Virus record (IMG/VR): IMGVR_UViG_3300008114_001593
Span: 1-47,942 of that record
Reading direction: 5' to 3' (one strand)
Source: a virus
DNA: 47,942 bases
Program-made: the position numbers and the translations under genes
In this document: one piece after another, positions 1-8,096 of the stretch
How the letters are laid out: the number at the start of each line of letters is the position of its first letter
Numbering within the stretch: the stretch's first letter is position 1
The notes under the pieces: model-generated
What the model was told of the DNA's origin: nothing
The model's input: only the letters and a program-made list of their open reading frames with translations
The model's database searches: none

Positions 1-51
1 AATTCGGCGACCTACAACTATTTATAATTTTTTTGATTGGAGAATGTGGAA

Positions 52-888
52 ATGAAAGATTTGATTATCGGTGCAAGTACCGGATATACTTGGGACACTT
101 TGAAGTATTGGGTCAACTCAATCAATCAGAGTGGTTTTGATGGTGACAAGGTTCTAGTTCTTATGAATTGTGACCGCGAGACTACAATGAAAGTAGCTAA
201 CGCAGGTTTCACAATTATAGGATTTGAACAAGATGCACAAGGCAATCTTGTGTATAAGCATGAAGGAATACCCGTTCATGTTGAAAGATTCATCCACATC
301 TACGAACATCTATGCCGAACAGATTATCGGTATGTCATTACTACCGATGTTAAAGATGTTATCTTCCAGAAAAATCCAATTAAGTTTATTGAAGAAAATA
401 TTGGCAATAAGAATTTGATGTTTGCATCTGAAAGCATTCGCTACAAAAATGAAGCATGGGGTAATCAAAACTTGCTTGAGACATATGGTCAATACATCTA
501 CGAAAAGTTTAAAGATAAAGAAATTTACAACGTAGGTGTATTAGCAGGTAAAGGTTCAGCTATGCGTGATTTGTGTATCAATATCTTCACCGCGGCTATC
601 AATCGCCCAATTCCAATCTGTGACCAATCAACATTCAATTTTATGATTTCACAACATCCATATATTGACACATCAAAGTATATGAAGTCGGAAGATGGAT
701 GGGCATGTCAACTTGGTACAACTGGTGATCCAAGTAAGATTGAACAATTCAAACCACATCTATTGGAAAAGACACCAATCTTTGAAGATGGTAGAGTTTG
801 GACAAGTCATGGATATGAATTTACTATTGTTCACCAGTATGATAGAGTTCCAGAGTGGCGTCAAGTAATTGAGAAGAAATATGGTTGA
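52..888 (+). CDS. glycosyltransferase-like protein
   Basis: A 278-residue protein. I chose the ATG at 52 over the in-frame TTG at 37 because GGAG at 39-42 sits at proper Shine-Dalgarno distance from it. About a third of the way in it has the segment YVITTDVKDVIFQKNP, a DxD-like motif after a hydrophobic strand, as in GT-A type glycosyltransferases. There is no signal peptide or membrane segment, so it should be cytoplasmic. It heads a run of coupled sugar genes and its stop overlaps the next start, which supports a role in glycan assembly. Donor and acceptor cannot be told. The glycosyltransferase call rests on motif and context only. Confidence 0.6.
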   Translation: MKDLIIGASTGYTWDTLKYWVNSINQSGFDGDKVLVLMNCDRETTMKVANAGFTIIGFEQDAQGNLVYKHEGIPVHVERFIHIYEHLCRTDYRYVITTDVKDVIFQKNPIKFIEENIGNKNLMFASESIRYKNEAWGNQNLLETYGQYIYEKFKDKEIYNVGVLAGKGSAMRDLCINIFTAAINRPIPICDQSTFNFMISQHPYIDTSKYMKSEDGWACQLGTTGDPSKIEQFKPHLLEKTPIFEDGRVWTSHGYEFTIVHQYDRVPEWRQVIEKKYG

Positions 889-1567
889 TGGTATCTTTTT
901 CATTTCTTCTGCACTAAATGTAAAGCAGTTATCTGTCTTCTCAAACGAAGAAAGATATCAACAGACGGTAAATACAGTTAAGTCTATTGACAAGATGTGC
1001 CCAAATAATGTAAAATACATGTTTGATACATCGTATAAGATTCCAGAAGCAAGCTATCTTCAAGGCATGCATGATTTAGGTGTTAATTTTTTGTGGACTG
1101 GTTGGAATGACCAAGTGCAAAGACTATCAGACCAAGGGCAAAGAAGTTTGGCTGAGACTGTTGGCTTCATTATGATGCTTGATAAGTTTTATACAGAAAG
1201 AGTAGAAAGCAAGAGAATTTACAAAGTCTCTGGTCGTTATTGTCTAAACGATAACTTCACCGTGGACCGAGAAGACTTCAAAGATTCTTTTGTCTTTCTA
1301 CCAACAGTTGATTCGTGGATGTCCAAACAACATCAAGAACATGCTGGAGTAGATAGAATATTTGAGTTAAGATTATGGCACATGGATTACAATTTGCTGG
1401 ATGTATTCAGAATGGAATTATCCAATATATTAAATGATATGGTAAAATACAATATTGATGTTGAGCATTCTTATTACAAGAACCTAAACAAATATAAATG
1501 GACGACAGTTAAACCTATAGGACTAGAAGGTGTTATCGCACCAACAGGAGCAATTATTAATGAGTAA
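881..1567 (+). CDS. conserved hypothetical protein of the glycan cluster
   Basis: A 228-residue soluble protein. The ATG at 881 overlaps the upstream stop (886-888); a TTG at 869 in the same frame is less likely. It contains ESKRIYKVSGRYCLNDNF, reminiscent of the central part of phage and capsule-cluster glycosyltransferase-like proteins, but I see no firm catalytic motif. The coding end overlaps the next start at 1560. Position between a glycosyltransferase-like gene and an NDP-sugar dehydratase suggests glycan work; function unknown. Confidence 0.55.
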   Translation: MVDGIFFISSALNVKQLSVFSNEERYQQTVNTVKSIDKMCPNNVKYMFDTSYKIPEASYLQGMHDLGVNFLWTGWNDQVQRLSDQGQRSLAETVGFIMMLDKFYTERVESKRIYKVSGRYCLNDNFTVDREDFKDSFVFLPTVDSWMSKQHQEHAGVDRIFELRLWHMDYNLLDVFRMELSNILNDMVKYNIDVEHSYYKNLNKYKWTTVKPIGLEGVIAPTGAIINE

Positions 1568-2594
1568 GAATGTTTTGATTACTGGTGGTTGTGGCTTTAT
1601 TGCACACCACGTTATTGATTTGTTGATTCAAAAGACAGATTGGAATATTACAACTTTAGACAGACTAGATTATTCTGGCAATCTAAATCGTTTGCATGAA
1701 GTCTTGGAGAAATATGATGCACAAACTCGTAAGAGAGTTAATGTTGTATTCCATGACTTGAAAGCTGAGATTAATCCTCTTGTGAATAACTTCATCAACA
1801 AGTTAGGCAAGATTGATACGATTCTTCATCTAGACGCATCATCGCATGTTGATAGGTCTATCACACATCCAATGGAATTCATCCAAGATAATACCATTGG
1901 TACTGCACACCTGTTAGAGTATGCACGAAGACTTGATAACTTAGAAACATTCTTGTATTTCAGCACCGATGAAATCTTTGGTTCAGCACCTCCTGGTGTT
2001 GCTTACACCGAACGTGCAAGATACAATTCAACCAATCCATACTCAGCATCTAAAGCAGCCGCAGAAGAATTCTGTGTTGCATATGAAAACACATACAAGA
2101 TGCCTATGATGATTACACATACAATGAATGTATTTGGTGAGCGTCAAACACCAGAGAAGTTTATTCCATTGTGTATTGACCGTGTTCGTAAAGGTGAAAA
2201 GATTTTCATTCACTCAAATGCGGCTCGTACAGAAGCTGGAAGTAGATTCTATATTCATGCCGCAGATGTAGCCGAAGCATTGTTGTTTCTGATTACAACT
2301 AAACCTTCTTGCCCAACAGACTACGGTGATGCTAAATGCGCTAAGTTTAACATTGTTGGCAAAGAAGAAGTTGATAATCTAACCCTAGCTAAACTTGTAG
2401 CACAAGCACAAGACAAAGAGTTGATTTATGAAATGCTTGATTTCCATAACTCTCGCCCTGGTCACGATTTACGTTATGCATTGGATGGCACTTTGATGCG
2501 TAATCTTGGTTGGGAACCAAAGATTGCATTCAGCGAAAGAGTTAAACAAGTAAGCGATTGGTACTTACAGAACACACGATGGTTAGAACTATGA
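1560..2594 (+). CDS. NAD-dependent sugar epimerase/dehydratase (RmlB-like, extended SDR)
   Basis: A 344-residue extended short-chain dehydrogenase/reductase acting on nucleotide sugars. ATG 1560 has AGGAG at 1546-1550; an upstream in-frame ATG at 1530 lacks one. The N-terminus carries the Rossmann motif ITGGCGFIA (residues 7-15). The TDE triad at 136-138 matches the dTDP-glucose 4,6-dehydratase active site and Tyr161-Ser-Ala-Ser-Lys165 is the catalytic YxxxK. Length fits RmlB (about 350). Known role of the family: oxidation at C4 and loss of water at C6 of an NDP-hexose to give a 4-keto-6-deoxy sugar. A pure C4-epimerase cannot be excluded. The C-methyltransferase-like gene that follows would be expected to use a keto sugar. 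Confidence 0.85.
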   Translation: MSKNVLITGGCGFIAHHVIDLLIQKTDWNITTLDRLDYSGNLNRLHEVLEKYDAQTRKRVNVVFHDLKAEINPLVNNFINKLGKIDTILHLDASSHVDRSITHPMEFIQDNTIGTAHLLEYARRLDNLETFLYFSTDEIFGSAPPGVAYTERARYNSTNPYSASKAAAEEFCVAYENTYKMPMMITHTMNVFGERQTPEKFIPLCIDRVRKGEKIFIHSNAARTEAGSRFYIHAADVAEALLFLITTKPSCPTDYGDAKCAKFNIVGKEEVDNLTLAKLVAQAQDKELIYEMLDFHNSRPGHDLRYALDGTLMRNLGWEPKIAFSERVKQVSDWYLQNTRWLEL

Positions 2595-3856
2595 ATTCGG
2601 AATATACTATGATGAATCCAGAATATGAAATGATTGAAGAATGTATCGCATGTGGCAGTGAAGATTTGGTACCTGTATTGGATTTGGCTAAACAACCACT
2701 TGCAAACTCATACAAGAAAGATCCTTATGATACCGAATCATACTTTCCACTTGCTATCAATCGTTGTAAGGAATGCTTTCACGTTCAGTTGAGTGTGAGA
2801 GTTGATCCAGATTTGATGTATAAAGACTATGCATATGTTTCTGGTACTGCTAAAACTCAATTGGATTACTTTGATTGGTTTGCTGAATTTGCCGCAGAAA
2901 AGTATGGAACTAAGCCAATTAATGTGCTAGATATTGGGTGTAATGATGGAAGTCAATTAAATTCATTTCAAGATAGAGGAGCACAGACATATGGAGTTGA
3001 CCCAGCAGAAAATTTGTTCGCTACTTCTTCCCAAAGACACAAAGTTGTCTGCGGATACTTCACGGGTAAAGAATTCTCCCACGAAAAATTTGACATCATC
3101 ACATGTCAAAACGCATTCGCACACAACTTCAACCAGCTTGAATTACTCCAAAACATCAGGAACGTCATGCACAAAGACAGTTTGCTCTTTGCTACGACCT
3201 CCCAATGCGACATGATTCTGAACGGTGAGTTTGATACTATTTACCATGAACATCTTTCATTCTACAATGTCAAATCTATTGATGCACTTTGTAAACGTGC
3301 TGGACTAAATTTGGTTGATGTAATTAAATCTCCTGTGCATGGCATGAGTTACATCTTTGTCATTTCAAAATTTGCAAAAGCACCACGCACAATTGAAAAT
3401 CTTATTTTGCATGAAACAAATAAAGGTTTGTATTCACCAGAAACTTATGACAAGTACGAAGCTGATTGCCTTCATAATGTAAAACAGTTTGCCGACTTTA
3501 TTAAGAAAATGAAAAAAGAAGGACGAACCGTTGTTGGTTATGGTGCACCAGCAAAAGGAAACACTCTGATGAATTTTGCTGGCATTGGACCAGACTTTAT
3601 CATTGATGACAATCCATTGAAGCAAGGTCTGTATGCACCCGGTGTAAATGTACCAATCTATTCATCACAGTATTTGGAAAAGTATTCTGATGCAACTGGT
3701 ATAATTTTTATTCCACTTGCTTGGAACTTCTATACTGAGATTGTTAAGAAGATAAAGACTATGCGACCAGATGGAAAAGATATTTTTGTAAAGCATTTTC
3801 CACAATTTAAGATTGAGGGCGCACTTTACTCAGTAGTAGATTATCATCCTGTATGA
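2591..3856 (+). CDS. NDP-sugar C-methyltransferase-like SAM-dependent methyltransferase
   Basis: A 421-residue protein with three parts: an N-terminal zinc site (Cys18-x2-Cys21 and Cys59-x2-Cys62), a class I SAM-binding domain with LDIGCNDG at 113-120, and a C-terminal part with VVGYGAPAKGNTLMNF and IDDNP. This is the layout of the TylC3/NovU-type sugar C-methyltransferase family, whose members methylate 4-keto-6-deoxy NDP-sugars. ATG 2591 overlaps the dehydratase stop (ATGA), so the two are translationally coupled, consistent with consecutive steps. A TTG or ATG further upstream in frame would lie inside the upstream gene and has no ribosome site. Substrate is inferred. Confidence 0.82.
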   Translation: MNSEYTMMNPEYEMIEECIACGSEDLVPVLDLAKQPLANSYKKDPYDTESYFPLAINRCKECFHVQLSVRVDPDLMYKDYAYVSGTAKTQLDYFDWFAEFAAEKYGTKPINVLDIGCNDGSQLNSFQDRGAQTYGVDPAENLFATSSQRHKVVCGYFTGKEFSHEKFDIITCQNAFAHNFNQLELLQNIRNVMHKDSLLFATTSQCDMILNGEFDTIYHEHLSFYNVKSIDALCKRAGLNLVDVIKSPVHGMSYIFVISKFAKAPRTIENLILHETNKGLYSPETYDKYEADCLHNVKQFADFIKKMKKEGRTVVGYGAPAKGNTLMNFAGIGPDFIIDDNPLKQGLYAPGVNVPIYSSQYLEKYSDATGIIFIPLAWNFYTEIVKKIKTMRPDGKDIFVKHFPQFKIEGALYSVVDYHPV

Positions 3857-4545
3857 AGATTGGTTTTGGTTTCTACGGTATAACTGAAGGTACCGATCCT
3901 AGGACTGGATACAGTCGTGACTTCACTCATTGCTGGAATGGCATACAAGAAATGCTAATCCAGCCATTCATTGATAAAGGACACGAAGCAATTCTTTATG
4001 CGTCAACCTATCCTTTTTCAACAAAAGAATCGGAAGATAAATTCTTAGATGTTGTGAAGCCAAAGAAGGTTGTTTACTCCGACTTTGCAACATCTGATGC
4101 ATTCACATCCAAATCAAAATTGCATGATGCATTCATCGGTGAAGATTTAGATGTTATTATCTTTACTAGATTTGATATTCATTTCAGTAAAGTTATGGCT
4201 AATGAAGATATTGACTTCAATAAATTTAACTTTTTATTTCCAGAAGATCCTCAATGGTGGATGACACATAGATTTGCTTGTGATTGTTTCTACATTTGGA
4301 ACCATAGATACAGCGAATTAGTTAAGGATGCTATGCGTGAGACTTATGGATGGCCAAGAGGCACATTCTATCCTGATACACATGGACTAATTAATTTCTT
4401 AGATAAAAAAATGCCTATTGAAGAAATGCATTTTATCTCTAAAGATTGTCAGATAAGTAATGTGAATACATTTTATACACTATGTCGCAAAGATGTACCA
4501 GAACATCCTTGCAAACATCCTGAAGTGAGAGCAAAATATGGCTAA
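3853..4545 (+). CDS. glycan-cluster hypothetical protein (glycosyltransferase-like)
   Basis: A 230-residue soluble protein starting in an ATGA overlap with the methyltransferase gene. It begins MKIGFGFYGITEGTD and holds LDVIIFTRFDIHFSK, a strand followed by an acidic residue as seen in sugar-transferase folds, and several conserved Trp and Tyr. I cannot assign a family. Tight coupling on both sides places it in the same pathway. Confidence 0.5.
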   Translation: MKIGFGFYGITEGTDPRTGYSRDFTHCWNGIQEMLIQPFIDKGHEAILYASTYPFSTKESEDKFLDVVKPKKVVYSDFATSDAFTSKSKLHDAFIGEDLDVIIFTRFDIHFSKVMANEDIDFNKFNFLFPEDPQWWMTHRFACDCFYIWNHRYSELVKDAMRETYGWPRGTFYPDTHGLINFLDKKMPIEEMHFISKDCQISNVNTFYTLCRKDVPEHPCKHPEVRAKYG

Positions 4546-5281
4546 TTTGATTATATGCCCAGTTGGTATGGAAATGCCACACGATCCTCGTTGGAAAGAA
4601 GAAGACCACTGGCGCTGGACAAACAATGACCGTGACTACGAAACCCTATTGGTAGTTTACAACGATTTCAATCCTGAACCAGGTTCTTATGACCATCTGA
4701 TACGCCACAAAGGACATAAGTGGCAAATCATGCAAGCAGTCGCAAGAGATATTCCTCTTGGTAAATACAACTACATTGGTTGTGTTGATGATGACTTGAT
4801 TACTGGTTATAAAGATTTCAATATTGGTCTTTTTTATGCACAGACTTTCAAGTTCCAATACTGGCAATTATCTATGCCACATGATTCTAGTTTGATTTAT
4901 CAACCTTTGTTCAATGATCCATCTTGTGATTTTTCGGAGACAAACTTTATTGAAATGGGTTCATGCTTCTTTACCGAAGAAAAGTTTAGATTCTTGATGG
5001 AGTTTATTGGTCATTGGGACCTAGAGATTGCATGGGGTATTGATAAGACATTCTATGATTTGTTCCAATGTCCAGCGCATGTCGTCCATTCTGGTATGAT
5101 TCATCAACCATTCAGAGACAGTTACTATGACAAACAAAAAGCTATGGATGAAATGAATGACTATTTGTACAATAAGTATCCATCAATACTCAAACAACAT
5201 TATGGTCGCCAATCTAATTTTGCTGATAGACAAGATACTTTGAGAAAGTTTAAGTTAAATGTTGAAACTAATAATTCTTGA
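4538..5281 (+). CDS. DUF707-like glycosyltransferase
   Basis: A 247-residue protein with YNYIGCVDDDLITG near residue 80, a GT-A type DxD site in a strand-loop context, followed by SCFFTEEKFRFLM and a DLEIAWGIDKTF segment. This resembles the DUF707 family of putative glycosyltransferases in bacteria and plants. It overlaps the upstream gene by 8 bases and the downstream phosphatase by 23 bases. It probably transfers the sugar made by the neighbouring enzymes; the acceptor is unknown. Confidence 0.65.
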   Translation: MANLIICPVGMEMPHDPRWKEEDHWRWTNNDRDYETLLVVYNDFNPEPGSYDHLIRHKGHKWQIMQAVARDIPLGKYNYIGCVDDDLITGYKDFNIGLFYAQTFKFQYWQLSMPHDSSLIYQPLFNDPSCDFSETNFIEMGSCFFTEEKFRFLMEFIGHWDLEIAWGIDKTFYDLFQCPAHVVHSGMIHQPFRDSYYDKQKAMDEMNDYLYNKYPSILKQHYGRQSNFADRQDTLRKFKLNVETNNS

Positions 5282-5795
5282 TGTTGACGGTGTAATGACC
5301 GATGGTCGTAAATACTACGACAGAGAAGGAACAGTTCGGTACAAAACATTCTGTGATAAAGACTGGACTGCAATCAAACGCTTTCGTGCGCTAGGTCTTG
5401 AAGTTATATTTCTAACTGGTGATCCATTCAATGTTGCGATTGGTGAGAACAGAAAGATTGATGTAATCGTCAATAGATTTAGTGGCGAACACAGAGATAA
5501 ATCAGACTATCTAACCAAGATATGTGAAGATTATGGTGTTCAACCACATGAGATAGTCTTTATTGGTGATGATATCTTTGATGTGCATCTAATGCAACTT
5601 GTTGGTGTTGCTTTTTGTCCAATTGATTCTCCTCATGTTGTTAAGCAAAACGCAAGAGTGTTAGATGCAAAGGGCGGTGAGAATTTGATAGCAAAGATGT
5701 ATGACCATCTGGAAGCAAAAGGATTAATCAGCACAGGCAACTTTGCTGACCATTTAGATAAAGTTTATGAATTAGACCTACGTGAGAAATTTTAA
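5259..5795 (+). CDS. HAD phosphatase, KdsC-like
   Basis: A 178-residue HAD-superfamily hydrolase of subclass without cap (C0), the size of KDO 8-phosphate phosphatase. It shows LDVDGVMTDGR (nucleophile Asp8, acid/base Asp10), the motif II strand VIFLTGD, and FIGDDIFD as motif III/IV acid pair. KdsC-type enzymes remove the phosphate left on a 2-keto sugar acid or heptose before or after activation. Coupled to a PfkB-like kinase by a TAATG overlap. In this context it may act as the phosphatase step of a nucleotide-sugar pathway; exact substrate unknown. Confidence 0.82.
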   Translation: MLKLIILDVDGVMTDGRKYYDREGTVRYKTFCDKDWTAIKRFRALGLEVIFLTGDPFNVAIGENRKIDVIVNRFSGEHRDKSDYLTKICEDYGVQPHEIVFIGDDIFDVHLMQLVGVAFCPIDSPHVVKQNARVLDAKGGENLIAKMYDHLEAKGLISTGNFADHLDKVYELDLREKF

Positions 5796-6466
5796 TGTTT
5801 GATATTACTTTGTATGGTCACTTGACCAATGATACTATTATTGATGGCGACAATGAAACTATGTCTCTTGGTGGTTTGTATAACTGCTGGAGAACATTCA
5901 ATGAATTAGATAGAAATCTACAGATTGGTCTAATGCCTACTGTTGTTGGTACTGCTGAGATTACGATTGATAGAAAAACATCTACAAGAACATCAAAAGC
6001 AAATTTGAATGAAACTTATCTACAGACAGAGATAAAGCCATCAAGAATTTCACATGTGCTTTATCTAAACGAATTGGAAGATACATCTTTTCTACCAAAT
6101 TTAAGAGGTATTGTTAGTGCCGACTTATGTAAAGGTAGAGAATTAAACTATGACCTGCTTAAGTATGTTGATTATCTTTTTGTATCCGATGATGAACATG
6201 ATGTACAAAAGCTAAAAGATTATGCGGAAGGATTGATAATTTCTCATACTCCAAGAGGAAGCGTTGTCTATAGTGGTAATTTACTACAGCCATATCTAAT
6301 GCATAGAACACACATGGTTGAAGGCGCAAATGTCTTGGGCGCTGGTGATATGTTTGCATCGTGCTTTTTATACTCTATACATAAGAAGTGGTCATTGCAT
6401 GGTGCTATAGAATTTGCACACATTACCACGGCTGATTTGATTAGGAAATATAATGAAAAAATATAA
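5795..6466 (+). CDS. PfkB/ribokinase-family sugar kinase
   Basis: A 223-residue protein, short for the family (usually about 300). The C-terminal signature VEGANVLGAGDMFASCF (residues 176-190) matches the PfkB motif with anion hole and catalytic base Asp185, although the usual DT before GAGD is replaced. N-terminal YGHLTNDTI and a Gly-rich LGGLYN segment fit substrate binding. Family role: ATP-dependent phosphorylation of sugars, including the anomeric-phosphate step of heptose activation. Start overlaps the phosphatase stop (TAATG). Confidence 0.75.
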   Translation: MFDITLYGHLTNDTIIDGDNETMSLGGLYNCWRTFNELDRNLQIGLMPTVVGTAEITIDRKTSTRTSKANLNETYLQTEIKPSRISHVLYLNELEDTSFLPNLRGIVSADLCKGRELNYDLLKYVDYLFVSDDEHDVQKLKDYAEGLIISHTPRGSVVYSGNLLQPYLMHRTHMVEGANVLGAGDMFASCFLYSIHKKWSLHGAIEFAHITTADLIRKYNEKI

Positions 6467-7607
6467 TTTAGTTTTGCCGATTGCTGGCAAAGCACAACGG
6501 TTTATTGATGCTGGTTATTTAATGCCTAAGCCATTGATTTTGGCTAAAGGTAAACATGTTATTGATTGGTCACTAGAATCTATTGATACCAGCGATTGTA
6601 ACTTGATTTTTATCGTTAGACTGGATCACATTTACAATTTCAGCATTGATAAGATTTTGAAGCAAAAGTTTGGTGATGATATCTCCATCGTAACAGTTGA
6701 CCATGTAACACAAGGCGCACTAGAAACTTGCACACTCGCAGAAAGTTATATTGACAATGAATTACCTCTTTACATTTATACTCCTGATGTATATTTTCTT
6801 CCTCAGTTCAAGCCAGATTGTATCTCAAGTGATACCGATGGCTTTCTATTAACATTCCAAGCAAATAGTCCTGACCATAGCTATGCTGAGATTGGTGAAG
6901 GCGGTATTGTATCCCGTGTGGTTGAGAAAGAAGTTATTAGTGAACACGCTAACGTTGGATTATATTATTTCAAGACTGGTAAAATGTTCCTGCAATACGC
7001 ATGGGAAGCAATTAGCAACGGATTGTTAATTAAGGGCGAATACTACATTGCACCAATCTACAATTACATGATTCGGGATGGTCTTAAAGTTACCGCATGT
7101 GATACAGAGAAGATGCACATTCTTGGCACACCAGCAACATTTGAATTCTTCTGTGACAGAGTATTGCCTAGCTTTGGTGATAAGCCTGTTGCTATTGCAT
7201 GTGACCATTCTGGATTTGAATTGAAAGAACAATTCATTGACTTGCTGGAAGAATATTTGATACCATACATTGATTGTGGTACATATGTAAATAAGCCATG
7301 CGACTACTATGATTATGTAAGTCAATCAGCACAATTGATAAACAACAATGATTGCGACTTTGGTGTTTCATTCTGTCGTTCTGGTCAAGGTGTAAACATT
7401 TCTGGCAACAAAGCGGGACTAATCTCTGCATTGTGCTTTGATGAATTTACCGCAGAAATGGCAGTAAGACATAACTGCGCTAATCATTTTGCTGTGCCAT
7501 CTAAGTATGTTGATAAAGATATGTTACGTAAGATGATACAAATTTGGTGTATCACATCGTTTGATGGTGGTAGACATTTTACTAGATTAAATAAGGTACT
7601 AAAATGA
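6453..7607 (+). CDS. fusion: sugar nucleotidyltransferase + RpiB/LacAB isomerase
   Basis: A 384-residue two-domain protein. Residues 1 to about 240 form a nucleotidyltransferase: LPIAGKAQRF (6-17) is the variant pyrophosphorylase loop and PKPLIL the substrate lysine segment, with YTPDVYF as the metal Asp strand. Residues 245-384 match ribose-5-phosphate isomerase B: AIACDHSGFELKEQ at 247-260, Cys308 in FCRSGQG (family CGTG varied), GNKAGLISALC, and the end SFDGGRHFTRLNKV. Predicted roles are aldose-ketose isomerisation of a sugar phosphate and its coupling to an NTP. AGGAAA precedes the ATG. Neither half looks broken. Confidence 0.82.
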   Translation: MKKYNLVLPIAGKAQRFIDAGYLMPKPLILAKGKHVIDWSLESIDTSDCNLIFIVRLDHIYNFSIDKILKQKFGDDISIVTVDHVTQGALETCTLAESYIDNELPLYIYTPDVYFLPQFKPDCISSDTDGFLLTFQANSPDHSYAEIGEGGIVSRVVEKEVISEHANVGLYYFKTGKMFLQYAWEAISNGLLIKGEYYIAPIYNYMIRDGLKVTACDTEKMHILGTPATFEFFCDRVLPSFGDKPVAIACDHSGFELKEQFIDLLEEYLIPYIDCGTYVNKPCDYYDYVSQSAQLINNNDCDFGVSFCRSGQGVNISGNKAGLISALCFDEFTAEMAVRHNCANHFAVPSKYVDKDMLRKMIQIWCITSFDGGRHFTRLNKVLK

Positions 7608-8056
7608 CAATGTATATTGCACACAGAGGAAACTTAGAAGGTCGTGTCGCTGAACATGAGAATGATCCTGTATATCTCCAAGAAGCGATTACTGAAGGAT
7701 ACATGGTTGAAGTTGATTTATGGTGTTTTGATGGTCAACTAAAACTTGGGCATGATGAAAAATTTCACGATGTAACTTTTGATTGGTTATTTGAAAGAAA
7801 GCCATTCATTCTTAATCATTGTAAGAATCGTGAAGCCCTTGATACTGTATTGAGAAATTATCTACATGGTTTTTGGCACACCGATGAGGATTATGTACTA
7901 ACTACCTTCGGATATACTGTTGGATACCCAGGAAAAGAGCCGGTTGGTCAAACTTTCATACTTGGAGTGCCTGAAAGAGTGTATGCATTAGATGATATCA
8001 AGCACCGAATCACCTTTGGAGTAATGTCTGACTATGTAAAACTGCTAAATACATAA
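7604..8056 (+). CDS. short glycerophosphodiester phosphodiesterase-like protein
   Basis: A 150-residue protein with the start of the GDPD TIM barrel: AHRGN (His7-Arg8), VEVDLW with Glu36 and Asp38, and LGHD with His50. These are the catalytic His pair and metal acids of the family. Ordinary family members are 230-250 residues, so this is a minimal or truncated form. It could hydrolyse glycerophosphodiester or another phosphodiester in a glycan. A second ATG at 7610 is possible. No signal peptide, so it is cytoplasmic. Confidence 0.7.
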   Translation: MTMYIAHRGNLEGRVAEHENDPVYLQEAITEGYMVEVDLWCFDGQLKLGHDEKFHDVTFDWLFERKPFILNHCKNREALDTVLRNYLHGFWHTDEDYVLTTFGYTVGYPGKEPVGQTFILGVPERVYALDDIKHRITFGVMSDYVKLLNT

Positions 8057-8059
8057 ATA
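8052..8059 (+). promoter_or_regulatory. candidate T4-type late promoter box CATAAATA
   Basis: CATAAATA differs at one base from the T4 late consensus TATAAATA. It overlaps the stop of the glycan operon and lies 38 bases before the first virion-type gene. No -35 element is needed in T4 late promoters. Assignment is by sequence match and position only. Confidence 0.45.
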
Positions 8060-8096
8060 GATTATAAACTTAACTTGCTGTAGAGGCGGGGAAAAT

